A DNA stretch of 37,280 bases from a virus: the IMG/VR virus record IMGVR_UViG_3300028393_000169, positions 1 through 37,280 of that record; one strand, given 5' to 3'. Below are positions 29,588-37,280 of the stretch, piece by piece. Under the pieces are notes generated by a model, which saw only the letters and a program-made list of their open reading frames with translations, was not told where the DNA came from and did not search any database. A program made the translations under genes and the position numbers. Position 1 is the first letter of the stretch. Each line of letters begins with the position of its first letter.

Positions 29588-30253
29588 TTATAGCACCAAA
29601 GGTTTATAAAGTCTTAATAAGGTAGTAACCCCAAATGGAATATCATGCAATACAGCCGCATTTGAGTTACTGCGATTATTGTATAAATGAGTTAAAAGCA
29701 ATAATCCAGCTTGTTTAATAACAGGATACTGAGCTATTGGATTGGCTTTGGTCTGCCAAGTAACCACAATAGGGTTTGCTACTGTTGTGCTAATGTCATT
29801 TGGCAAAGCATTTACAACAACTCTATTTCCTGTTGGATCATAGAAATATTCTGTAGATGCTATGGTTGTTAATACTGGTGGATTATCCCCATTGTAGTAA
29901 GCAACCGAATTAATAACTGTTCCAGCCTGATTATTAAAGTTTTGGGATACTTCTGGCAGATCAAAAGCAGTCTGCATCCCCATAGAGTTGTTTGTAGCCC
30001 CATAGTAGGCTTTATAGATGATTGGGAATATGGACATACCAAGATAGTCCTCAATCGCCATACGAGTTGCCAATTCAAGCCCAGATAGATATGCATCTTG
30101 GCTCTCATCTTGGAAAAGATTAAGCTGTTGAGTAATTTCTTCTAGAGTTAGCCAAGATGTTGTTATATCTCGGCTAATCTGCTCTACCTTTTCATAGCTA
30201 TAAGGATTCCTTGGCAATCCATAATATGAGCCACTTGTAAGAGTGCTAGACAT
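29588..30253 (-). CDS. Head-tail connector, gp6-like
   Basis: 221 residues. LTLEEITQQLNLFQDESQDAYLSGLELATRMAIEDYLG is the helical part of gp6-like connectors, and the end has IKQAGLLLLTHLYNNRS and PFGVTTLLRLYKPL, the classic terminal motif. A beta-strand domain lies between them (VINSVAYYNGDNPPVLTTI). AAGG precedes the start. It follows the second capsid gene, as expected for the adaptor under the portal. Confidence 0.84.
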   Translation of the reverse strand: MSSTLTSGSYYGLPRNPYSYEKVEQISRDITTSWLTLEEITQQLNLFQDESQDAYLSGLELATRMAIEDYLGMSIFPIIYKAYYGATNNSMGMQTAFDLPEVSQNFNNQAGTVINSVAYYNGDNPPVLTTIASTEYFYDPTGNRVVVNALPNDISTTVANPIVVTWQTKANPIAQYPVIKQAGLLLLTHLYNNRSNSNAAVLHDIPFGVTTLLRLYKPLVL

Positions 30254-30261
30254 TTTTAACC

Positions 30262-31296
30262 TTAATCAAACCAGCTTAAACGAACTCCAGCATACACATC
30301 ACGAATTGTAGAAACCATACGCTTCTCAGCATATAAAGTTACAAAGCCGGGTTGTGTCTGTTCAAAACGCTTAAAAGTAAATTCTTCATTGTCTGCAATG
30401 GTTACAAACCTTGACCAATCAGCCAAATAAACTGGGAACTTACCTACACCACCTTCTACATCCATATAAGGATTTGGGCAAACGCAATGTCCAAAAATAT
30501 TACCAACTGCACTTCCAGTATCGCTACCTACTTCAAGAAATACAGGCAATCCGCTTGTGCCACCAGTTAATTCACGCAAGTTGCGAATAGTTGTTGGATG
30601 CATCATCCAGCAAGTTGTATCAAAATTCCAATATTGTGCTGGCAATGCAGATGCTAAGTTAGCAATATCGTTATAAACTAAATACTCACCAACTTGGGCT
30701 ACAGTTAAAACAGTATGAATGCCATCATCTAATGCAGAACCATTTGTACCAAAAGATGCGGCAGTTGTTGAACTCGGATAAGAATTCAAACCACGCAATC
30801 CATATTCAGCACCAGTTGTAGTGGTAATTGAACCTGATTGGTCATTATTAAGCATCATGGACAATGCTTCTTGTTGCAAGAATTCTAAAGCTAAATCCAT
30901 TACTACTGATTCTTCTAAAGCATTAATATCAGATAGAACAGCAGTACGAATTGGAATTTGTGCTGAAATAACTTTTACTGGAATTTGCCAGTAAGCAGTA
31001 TCTTCGCCCGGTGTTCCCACATTGGGAGTAAAATCGTAACCCCAAGGATTATCAGGGTTAGTTGCATTACCAGTTTTGGCTACAAATGCTTCATCTGAGC
31101 CAATGGTTGTAATCTGTCTTGCATAAGTGCGAATAGGATTAGCCATACGCAAAGATGCAAAAGAATCATCATAAATTGTACGACCACCAATCCCTGATCC
31201 AGAACCAGTAAGTGCAGATGCTTCATTAAGTGATACTTTTGATTCGCCTTCAACTAGGGCTTTTTTAATGGCTTCATAAATCAGAGTGGTGTTCAT
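30262..31296 (-). CDS. Second HK97-fold capsid protein (no delta domain)
   Basis: 344 residues, clearly homologous to the larger capsid protein upstream: GSGSGIGGRTIYD, AKTGNATNPDNPWGY, RTAVLSDINALEESVVMD, LNNDQ, and RFEQTQPGFVTLYAEKRM all have counterparts. It lacks the N-terminal coiled coil of about 85 residues (GGRT at 37-40 here against 122-125 there). A role as a minor capsid protein, for example at vertices, or as a neck-proximal protein is inferred. An intrinsic terminator precedes it, so its expression should be lower. Confidence 0.82.
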   Translation of the reverse strand: MNTTLIYEAIKKALVEGESKVSLNEASALTGSGSGIGGRTIYDDSFASLRMANPIRTYARQITTIGSDEAFVAKTGNATNPDNPWGYDFTPNVGTPGEDTAYWQIPVKVISAQIPIRTAVLSDINALEESVVMDLALEFLQQEALSMMLNNDQSGSITTTTGAEYGLRGLNSYPSSTTAASFGTNGSALDDGIHTVLTVAQVGEYLVYNDIANLASALPAQYWNFDTTCWMMHPTTIRNLRELTGGTSGLPVFLEVGSDTGSAVGNIFGHCVCPNPYMDVEGGVGKFPVYLADWSRFVTIADNEEFTFKRFEQTQPGFVTLYAEKRMVSTIRDVYAGVRLSWFD

Positions 31297-31315
31297 ATTT
31301 CAATCCAAATAAGTT

Positions 31316-31346
31316 AAAAAAAAGGTGGGGGATTTCTCCCCCAGCC
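31316..31346 (-). terminator. Intrinsic terminator between the two capsid genes
   Basis: On the minus strand GG-C-TGGGGG, a 6-nt AGAAAT loop, then CCCCCA-CC with one bulged base, followed by eight T. This is the best rho-independent terminator in the window and starts right after the stop of the first capsid gene. Transcription past it must be by read-through. Confidence 0.87.
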
Positions 31347-31347
31347 T

Positions 31348-32691
31348 TTAATTAGCAGTATGAGTGCTACGATATGCTACCAACGCAAAAGGATCGACAA
31401 CCGAGCTTGCTAGACGCTTTTCGCCATAGAAAGTTATGAAACCGGGTTGTGTCTGATCGTATCTACGCAATACCATATTTAAACGATCAACAATTGCATG
31501 ACCCTTTTGGAAGTCACCAAAGAACATTGGATACAAATCAGCCGTAGGGCTAGAACCAATATCATTTGGACCATCGCAATACTTATTAACAACAACATCA
31601 AAACCAAGCAACTGACCAACGATGCCATCTGTACGAGCAAGACCATCAATGTAGATTGGGCGTTTTTGGTCATCAACTAAACCACGAATAGCCTGTAACT
31701 GTAGTGGATTAATCAAGAACTTAGCATTCTCAGTCCAGTATTGGTTAGGCAAGCTGTAGATAAAGTTCACCACATCTTTGTAAGTGATGTTATTTGTTGT
31801 TGTGCTTGTGCCATTGGTTGTGATTTGGTCATAAGTAGTGATAGTGGACAAACCATTGCTTGTTGATACACCACTTGAACCAAATTGGGCTGGATGAACA
31901 GTACCACCAGTATAGGTGCTTGAATAAGCATACTGATTTAAGCCACGCAAACCATTTGTTCCACCATAAGTATTTGGTGAATCAGTTTGGTCATTGTTTA
32001 GGATCATGGACTGAGCTTCTACTTGACCAAATTCAGCCATCATGTCTGAAATGATGTTGCCTTCTAAACCATCAATATCATCAAGGGTTGCTGTACGAAC
32101 AGGGAACTCACAGTTCAAATCTTTTAACACCAATTGCCAGATGTTTGTGTTTTGAGTTGTTGGAGCACCATTGTTCTGAATTGCATAACCCCATTGAGCA
32201 CCAGCATTGCCAGTTTTTGCTCGGAATTGATAAGCAGAACCATCAGTAGCTACAGAACGGGAAACACCACGCAATGGGTTTGTTTGACGCAAAGTAACAA
32301 ACACAGGATCGTAACCAGTACGACCACCGACATTGTAACCAGAACCATAGCCAGCCGGATTACCTAACTGTGAACCATCTTCCTTCATGTATGCATCATA
32401 CTGATCTACTGATTCAAACAATTTGATTTCTTTTTCTACTTTGTTACCAGCTTTGTAGAAATCACGAATCTGCTCACGAACAGAACGATTAAGTTCTTGT
32501 GAAATAGATTTATATGTTTTAACAATTGCTGGAGCTTGTATTTCAGAAATGCGAGCTTCTAAATTTGCAACTTTTTCAGCAAATTCAGCTTTAGCGGCTT
32601 CAACAGTAGTATTAACTTCAGCTTTTATTTCTTCAATCTTAGCTACAGATGCGGCTTCGATTGTGTCTAGTTTTTCAATAACTTCTTTCAT
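31348..32691 (-). CDS. Major capsid protein, HK97 fold with delta domain
   Basis: 447 residues. Residues 1-60 are a charged coiled coil (IEEIKAEVNTTVEAAKAEFAEKVANLEARI), the delta/scaffold domain usually removed by the prohead protease. From about 115 the HK97 fold begins: GSGYNVGGRTGYDP, LRQTNPLRG, RAKTGNAG, WQLVLKDLNCEFPVRTATLDDIDG, and the end RYDQTQPGFITFYGEKRL. AAAGGA precedes the start. It follows the protease by 10 bp and is followed by a strong terminator, consistent with high expression of this subunit. Confidence 0.9.
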   Translation of the reverse strand: MKEVIEKLDTIEAASVAKIEEIKAEVNTTVEAAKAEFAEKVANLEARISEIQAPAIVKTYKSISQELNRSVREQIRDFYKAGNKVEKEIKLFESVDQYDAYMKEDGSQLGNPAGYGSGYNVGGRTGYDPVFVTLRQTNPLRGVSRSVATDGSAYQFRAKTGNAGAQWGYAIQNNGAPTTQNTNIWQLVLKDLNCEFPVRTATLDDIDGLEGNIISDMMAEFGQVEAQSMILNNDQTDSPNTYGGTNGLRGLNQYAYSSTYTGGTVHPAQFGSSGVSTSNGLSTITTYDQITTNGTSTTTNNITYKDVVNFIYSLPNQYWTENAKFLINPLQLQAIRGLVDDQKRPIYIDGLARTDGIVGQLLGFDVVVNKYCDGPNDIGSSPTADLYPMFFGDFQKGHAIVDRLNMVLRRYDQTQPGFITFYGEKRLASSVVDPFALVAYRSTHTAN

Positions 32692-32701
32692 GATAATTCC
32701 T

Positions 32702-33502
32702 TTATTTAATGCGATTAGATAATGCTTTCAACAATTCTCTTTCCTGTAAGGCTTTTAGAATTGCATCAGCTTCATTTACCACCGCTTCTAGCTCACCTAG
32801 TTGTGGGGCTACCTCAGTAATTACTTCTGGTTCAACATCACGCTGTTCCAAAACTTTCTTGAGGATTGAAGATGCGGTGGTCGCATCTTTTCGAGAAAGC
32901 CCAGCATCACGCAAGGATTTTTCGATTATTCTTGGGTTTGCATTTCCTTCTGCATCAAAATATTCTAGCTTCATTACTTCTGCGGCTGGATTATTAGGAT
33001 ACATAACTACAGAAATTTCACGCAAACCACCTTTAGTAATTTGGAAATAACCTTCATCTGCATCAATGCCTAATTGCAATGGATTGCCAGCTTCATCAAC
33101 CATACAGGCTTCATCAGCATAAGCACCAACAGAAACACCACCAAATAAGTTGGGAGATTCTTTTAATACTGAATAAATGTCTGATCCACCTACTGTGTTC
33201 ATGAATAAACGACCTTTTGCAGTCATTCCACCTTCATCAAACATTACTTCATCCCATTGTCCAACTGGCATACCCATATCATTATGGTTTAGGAACATAG
33301 GCATAGGTTTGCCAGCTTGATTAAATTCATCAGCCCATTGTGCAAAACCTTCAGGTTGATAATTGAACTTTCTACCATCAGCACCTTCTCTAGCACCCCA
33401 AGTAGTAGCTCTTGCTTCTATTTTGCCGCTAGGATTTTGTGCTTCGTCTGCGGATTGTCCTAACTGGACCTTTGCTTCGCAAACTAGAATTAGATTTTTC
33501 AT
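32702..33502 (-). CDS. Prohead maturation protease
   Basis: 266 residues of the HK97/herpes-assemblin type. Key blocks: PMPMFLNHNDMGMPVGQW (catalytic H73), GGMTAKGRLF, SPNLFGGVSVGAYAD (S124 region), GGLREISVVMYPNNPAA. The last 90 residues (ASSILKKVLEQRDVEPEV, ADAILKALQERELLKAL) form a charged helical tail that may act as scaffold. It cuts the delta domain of the capsid protein in the prohead. GGGG lies about 7 nt before the ATG. Confidence 0.88.
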   Translation of the reverse strand: MKNLILVCEAKVQLGQSADEAQNPSGKIEARATTWGAREGADGRKFNYQPEGFAQWADEFNQAGKPMPMFLNHNDMGMPVGQWDEVMFDEGGMTAKGRLFMNTVGGSDIYSVLKESPNLFGGVSVGAYADEACMVDEAGNPLQLGIDADEGYFQITKGGLREISVVMYPNNPAAEVMKLEYFDAEGNANPRIIEKSLRDAGLSRKDATTASSILKKVLEQRDVEPEVITEVAPQLGELEAVVNEADAILKALQERELLKALSNRIK

Positions 33503-33635
33503 TTATAGCCCCATTAGAAATAGCTTGGTTATTATCTTGTATTTTAGGGGATTTTGCATCTATTATCGGAAGTTTAACATCACTTGTTTTTATTTGCAAA
33601 GATAACAAAGAATAAAGTTTGTCTAAAATTTTCAT
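33429..33635 (-). CDS. Possible small protein between portal and protease
   Basis: A 68-residue frame whose ATG overlaps the portal stop (TAATG). The first 44 codons lie in the gap before the protease; the rest runs through the protease start in another frame and ends in a basic tail (RTIRRRSTKS). The N-terminal half (MKILDKLYSLLSLQIKTSDV) is plausible for a small gene. It could be real and coupled to the portal, or simply translate the leader of the protease. Confidence 0.4.
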   Translation of the reverse strand: MKILDKLYSLLSLQIKTSDVKLPIIDAKSPKIQDNNQAISNGAINEKSNSSLRSKGPVRTIRRRSTKS

Positions 33636-35032
33636 TATTTCCCTATATTTATTTTATTAGTTTGGTTTCCACCACCACCACCGGTATCTTGTGGTGAAGA
33701 ACCAGCAATATTATCTTGTGGGTTTGATTTACTGCTTAATTCATCTGCCCCATCAACTTTGGGTATATTTAGATATTCTCTTGCTTCATTAGGTGTCATA
33801 ATGCCACCAGATACACCAGCAGTTACAAAGTTCATTTGATCTAATGGAGCACCTTTTAAGAAATCCTTAGTATCAAAGCGAATACAAAGATTTGGGTATC
33901 CTTTTAACAAATGCTGATTTAGCTTTTGCTCAATATTAATAATCATAGGGTACATACAACCCTTATGGAATTCATCTAATAATGTTTGAGTATTATTAAA
34001 CTTGCCTTCTGATATACCTAACATTTGTGGCGGTACACCAAACAAAGCACAGATTCGCTTCATGGTTTGTATCTTTAAATTGGCGGCATCTGCATCTTGC
34101 AAGGTAAGCATCTTGACTGTTTCAAATGTCATGCCTTGGTCTAATAGCATTCCTTGACCCGGTTTAGATAAATCGGTGTCCCTAGAGCCAACCATGCTTG
34201 CCCATGCTTCTTTTAATCTACCAGCAATTTCTTTGTACTTAGCATCAGGAATAACTTGATCTGTTCTAAACAAACCAGATGGTTTTGCACCATTTAGCAT
34301 GACATAGTTGGCATAAATATCAATATCTTGATCTAATGCCACTAATTCGGTAGCTAAAATGCCTTTATTAAAACCAGCTACACCTTGCCATGCCGCTTCG
34401 CTAATATGCATAACTTGATGGGCTGATAATGGTTCATCTTTGTTGAATCCATAGGTAGGTGTCGATAATCTATAGCTAGGATACCTAGTTGGAGTAAGCT
34501 GAGTAGTCATTAAAGTAGCATCTAGGTTATACATCTCTAGTGGAGTAGCTACTGCATCTTGTTGATCTTTTCTCCACCAAAGGGTAAAACACTCACCAGC
34601 TAAATCTTGCCACATTGACCATTGATACCAAAATTCATATTGACTTTGAAAATTATTGGGGGATTGCAATAAAGACAATACTTGCTTGGCTTTAGTTTTA
34701 TCCCTAGTGCCTACTTTGTCTGATTTAATGGCATTAACAAATACTCCTTTGTCATCCTTAGACATTATTTCAATTGGTAACTGAGCTAATGCTCTAGCTT
34801 TTACACCTACACAAGACATAACTGTACTATTTCGGCTAAGAACAGACATATCCAATGGTCTGCCAGCCGCAGTAGTGCTTGCTGTGGTTACATAAAGTAA
34901 TTGCTGGGAAACTGTTTGCCTACCAGCTTGCCCTTGATAAATGACATTATTACCAAGTTGGGTCTGCCCAAATAGGGTATTTGATTCTTTTTCTAGTGGT
35001 TTTTTTCTACTGAAAATATCTAAAATACCCAT
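33635..35032 (-). CDS. Portal protein, HK97 family
   Basis: 465 residues. SRNSTVMSCVGVKARALAQLPIEI, YEFWYQWSMWQDLAGECFTLWWR, LSAHQVMHISEA and ICALFGVPPQMLGISEGKFNNTQTLLDEF match the HK97 portal family. The C-terminus is a flexible glycine/asparagine-rich tail, normal for portal proteins facing the head interior. AAAGGA precedes the start. It follows the large terminase and precedes the protease in standard order. Twelve copies form the DNA channel at one vertex. Confidence 0.92.
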   Translation of the reverse strand: MGILDIFSRKKPLEKESNTLFGQTQLGNNVIYQGQAGRQTVSQQLLYVTTASTTAAGRPLDMSVLSRNSTVMSCVGVKARALAQLPIEIMSKDDKGVFVNAIKSDKVGTRDKTKAKQVLSLLQSPNNFQSQYEFWYQWSMWQDLAGECFTLWWRKDQQDAVATPLEMYNLDATLMTTQLTPTRYPSYRLSTPTYGFNKDEPLSAHQVMHISEAAWQGVAGFNKGILATELVALDQDIDIYANYVMLNGAKPSGLFRTDQVIPDAKYKEIAGRLKEAWASMVGSRDTDLSKPGQGMLLDQGMTFETVKMLTLQDADAANLKIQTMKRICALFGVPPQMLGISEGKFNNTQTLLDEFHKGCMYPMIINIEQKLNQHLLKGYPNLCIRFDTKDFLKGAPLDQMNFVTAGVSGGIMTPNEAREYLNIPKVDGADELSSKSNPQDNIAGSSPQDTGGGGGNQTNKINIGK

Positions 35033-35071
35033 GATAATCCTTTGTTTCTTTCGGTTTTTCTATATTTTATA

Positions 35072-36739
35072 TCAGAAACTTCTAAATCCAAAGCTATTAG
35101 ATACAAATGGATTATCTAAACTGCAATGTGAAGCAATAATTAATGCAATGATTCCATCAACTTTTGCAGACTTATCTGCTTCATTTTTTCGAACTTTGAT
35201 ATTTCCATTTACATCTTCATATACTTCAGAGTTGCCTAATTGCCATCCTATGAATGGATTTCCATCATGTTTAATCTGCTGATTGAGAATTAGCTTTTCC
35301 ACATATTTAGATGGATTAGATAATACTGCCATACCCTGACCCACTTTTTTAACTGGTATTCCGGCATCATATAATCGAGCCACAAGGGATGCGGCATTGT
35401 AGGCATCGTATCCAACTTCTTTGACATTGTATTTTTCGCATTGCTGTTTAATGTAATCCGATATTTCCCTATCATCCATAACATTGCCTTCAGTTAGCTT
35501 TAAGATGCCAGAATCAATGGCAACCCTAAAGATGTCCTGATAATGCTTGGGAATTAGCTCATATCCAGCTTCAGGCAAAAAGAACTTCCAATGGGCATGG
35601 TAATCTAGCTCCCCATATCGCTTTAGGGTACAAACTGCATTTAAGTCCCTAGTTGCCGCTAAGTCAAACCCAATAAAAACTGCTTCTGGTTCTTTATCTG
35701 TAATCGGTTGGATACATTCGAGTTTATCCCAATTAGCTCTATCTATCCATGCACTATTGGCACTAACAAATATGTTAAGGGTTTTGCATAAAAATTCATT
35801 AAGTGCGGCTGGTTTTGATTTAGCTTCTTCTGCCCTTTGTTGGATGGCTTCTTCAAAAATGCTAATGCCATGCATAGGATTGGCTTTTGCCCAAGTTTTG
35901 GGATCTCGCCAATCATCTTGTGGATCAAGAGAATAAAGTAATCCAAACCACTTTGGGTTATCGGTGGCTTCCCCATTTAACATTGATTCTAGCATGGACA
36001 TATCTTCATAAAACTTGGTGTCCTTGCTAAAGCTGGCAGTTGTAATATAGATTCGCAAAGGGTTTTGCCGGGCAACCATACCAGAATGCAAAACCTCAAT
36101 TGAGTTCCTATCGACAATGGCAGATGCTTCATCCACGATTACACAGGATGGTGCTTTACCATCTCCTGTCTTTTTGGTGTCCCTAGACAATGCTTTAAAC
36201 ATTGTTTGAGAATCGCCAAACTTCCCAATCTGATATTTGCTGACAGAGAATAGGCTGGCTATATCTTTTGGTCCAGTTTCAATAAATCCTTTGGCGGCAT
36301 CAAAAACAATAGAAGCCTGTTCCCGGTTGGTTGCCAAAGTAAAGACTTCTGCACCAGCTTCACCACAAGCTAGTTCATAAAGTGCAATGATGGCAGTAAG
36401 GGTTGATTTACCAGCTTTTCTTGGGATGTACAAAATGACATCTGTAACCATCCTTTTGTTGTGATCCTTCTTTGCCCTAAAGCCATAGATGGCACAAATA
36501 AAGAAAATCTGGAATGGTTCTAAAACTACATTTTCCCCAGCTTGATGCCCTTTGGTATGCTTTAGTAAGGATGCAAAACCTAAGACATGGTTTGGGTAAT
36601 CTGGATCAAATTCCCATTCCCATTCTTTGTTTTCAAAAAAATTCAAGAAACGCTGGCAAGCAAGCCTAACATTTCTACAAACTTCTATTTCCCCTTTAGC
36701 TACCTGATTGGCATACTGAATGCCATCTTGGTAATTCAT
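35072..36739 (-). CDS. Terminase large subunit
   Basis: 555 residues. ATPase: Walker A PRKAGKS (106-112) and Walker B CVIVDEAS (E204). Nuclease: FIGFDLAATRDLNA (D359), VGYDAYNAA (D445) and KVDGIIALI (D528), the RNase H-like acidic triad. This is the Terminase_1/HK97-like type. It pumps DNA into proheads and cuts concatemers. It starts one base after the small terminase stop with AAAGGA as ribosome binding site. Confidence 0.94.
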   Translation of the reverse strand: MNYQDGIQYANQVAKGEIEVCRNVRLACQRFLNFFENKEWEWEFDPDYPNHVLGFASLLKHTKGHQAGENVVLEPFQIFFICAIYGFRAKKDHNKRMVTDVILYIPRKAGKSTLTAIIALYELACGEAGAEVFTLATNREQASIVFDAAKGFIETGPKDIASLFSVSKYQIGKFGDSQTMFKALSRDTKKTGDGKAPSCVIVDEASAIVDRNSIEVLHSGMVARQNPLRIYITTASFSKDTKFYEDMSMLESMLNGEATDNPKWFGLLYSLDPQDDWRDPKTWAKANPMHGISIFEEAIQQRAEEAKSKPAALNEFLCKTLNIFVSANSAWIDRANWDKLECIQPITDKEPEAVFIGFDLAATRDLNAVCTLKRYGELDYHAHWKFFLPEAGYELIPKHYQDIFRVAIDSGILKLTEGNVMDDREISDYIKQQCEKYNVKEVGYDAYNAASLVARLYDAGIPVKKVGQGMAVLSNPSKYVEKLILNQQIKHDGNPFIGWQLGNSEVYEDVNGNIKVRKNEADKSAKVDGIIALIIASHCSLDNPFVSNSFGFRSF

Positions 36740-36740
36740 C

Positions 36741-37211
36741 TTATCCTTTTACTCCCCTTAAAAACTTAGATACTGCAGAGTTATCATTGGCATTGCCTTC
36801 TGTCTTGTTTAATCTACCTCTAGGTGTTAACCCTAATTCATTCATTAACTGTATGATCAATTTTAGTGCATTGTTCCTGATGGAGATGATAGGGTTAGGT
36901 GCAAGTGTTTTTCCATCATTTGTGGAAATTACCAGATCACTACCAGCCAATTGAATATTGCACCCCACATACAAATCTATCTGGTCTGCCAACATAGCCA
37001 ATGTATGTTTGTCTTGATCTGAGCCAATCCCATAAACATCAAATAAGTACTCAGCAGTTTCAGAAACAAAGACTGTCTTGTTCCAAGATGTAGGATTGCT
37101 CATCCACTCTGCTTCAGGGATTCTTTTTTTTACCGAATCAGGCAGAGTTGTAATTTGATGCTCTGGCTTTGTGCCATTTACAAGGTGAAGTTCCACAGGA
37201 AGTTTGTTCAT
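36741..37211 (-). CDS. Terminase small subunit, P27-like
   Basis: 156 residues from the ATG at 37211 (the frame is open further up to a TTG at 37247, but that extension is low-quality and runs through a C/G-rich tract). The end NPIISIRNNALKLIIQLMNELGLTPRGRLNK is the hallmark of P27-family small terminases. The middle (AEYLFDVYGIGSDQDKHTLAMLADQIDLYVGC) is the expected helical part. No clear Shine-Dalgarno. It binds the packaging site and guides the large subunit; the likely site is the hairpin region just upstream. Confidence 0.85.
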   Translation of the reverse strand: MNKLPVELHLVNGTKPEHQITTLPDSVKKRIPEAEWMSNPTSWNKTVFVSETAEYLFDVYGIGSDQDKHTLAMLADQIDLYVGCNIQLAGSDLVISTNDGKTLAPNPIISIRNNALKLIIQLMNELGLTPRGRLNKTEGNANDNSAVSKFLRGVKG

Positions 37212-37243
37212 GACTGTAGTGTAAACGCAACACCCCCCCTTTG

Positions 37244-37267
37244 CCAACTTCTTTTACAGAAGATTGG
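37244..37267. other. Hairpin near genome end; candidate packaging site
   Basis: CCAACTTCT and AGAAG-A-TTGG form a 9-bp stem with one bulge and a TTTAC loop, flanked by seven C (37233-37239) and five G (37266-37270). CTTTGCCAAC at 37239-37248 recurs with one mismatch as CTTTACCAAC at 3-12. It lies between the HNH gene and the small terminase when the ends are joined, the usual place of cos or pac. Tentative. Confidence 0.4.
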
Positions 37268-37280
37268 GGGCGAGCTTGCT

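Noticed and set aside
1-37280. Direct terminal repeats or attachment sites for integration
   Set aside because: The first and last bases share no direct repeat beyond a 10-bp near-match, and there is no integrase, excisionase or tRNA fragment.

Overview
This window looks like the complete, or very nearly complete, genome of one lytic tailed phage with a siphovirus plan. It has an HK97-type head module (P27-like small terminase, large terminase, HK97 portal, prohead protease, HK97-fold capsid proteins) and a long non-contractile tail module (connector, closure, terminator, tube, frameshifted chaperone pair, tape measure, J-like tip). No sheath, integrase, CI/Cro-type repressor, tRNA, rRNA, transposase or bacterial housekeeping gene was seen. 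The DNA is AT-rich throughout, and genes are short and tightly packed, often joined by ATGA or TAATG overlaps. The GH24 lysozyme and J-like tip suggest a Gram-negative host, and the composition and small-gene repertoire resemble uncultured aquatic phages. The host itself cannot be read from the sequence.

Layout. (1) 51-1443, minus: HNH endonuclease, a small unknown gene, a DUF5856-like protein and a tiny zinc-ribbon protein. If the ends are joined, the HNH gene lies directly upstream of the small terminase at 37211, the classical HNH-TerS-TerL order, so this block would be the start of the late operon. (2) 1496-3072, plus: a two-gene island with an HTH-metallophosphoesterase and a SprT-like metalloprotease. 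(3) 3102-6214, minus: left early operon with a Ref-like HNH nuclease, PD-(D/E)XK-like proteins, several small coupled genes and a DUF1376/YdaU-type replication protein that carries three exact 21-bp iterons inside its gene, a candidate origin. (4) 6215-6385: divergent control region with two dyads. (5) 6386-9916, plus: right early operon of micro-genes, a Sak single-strand annealing protein, a YqaJ-type exonuclease and an SSB-like protein. (6) 37211 down to 9986, minus: the late operon, running terminase, portal, protease, two tandem capsid paralogues, connector and tail genes, GNAT enzyme, tail tip, collagen-like and beta-propeller fibres, a methyltransferase/glycosyltransferase cassette, then a membrane-protein-rich lysis cassette ending in a lysozyme.

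How it works together. The two early operons diverge from one control region and supply replication and recombination functions. The late operon builds and packages the head, assembles the tail, probably decorates fibres or host glycans, and lyses the cell. The most interesting points are two homologous but differently built capsid genes separated by a strong intrinsic terminator, a canonical A AAA AAC -1 frameshift site in the tail chaperone gene, iterons inside the replication gene, a tail tip protein that begins with a Sec-like signal peptide, and a very large Gly-Tyr/Phe-Ser collagen-like fibre followed by sugar-transfer enzymes. About a dozen genes described here are short reading frames of 23-55 codons, recognised mainly from overlaps with their neighbours. 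All family names are from reading the protein sequences by eye; no database search was run.
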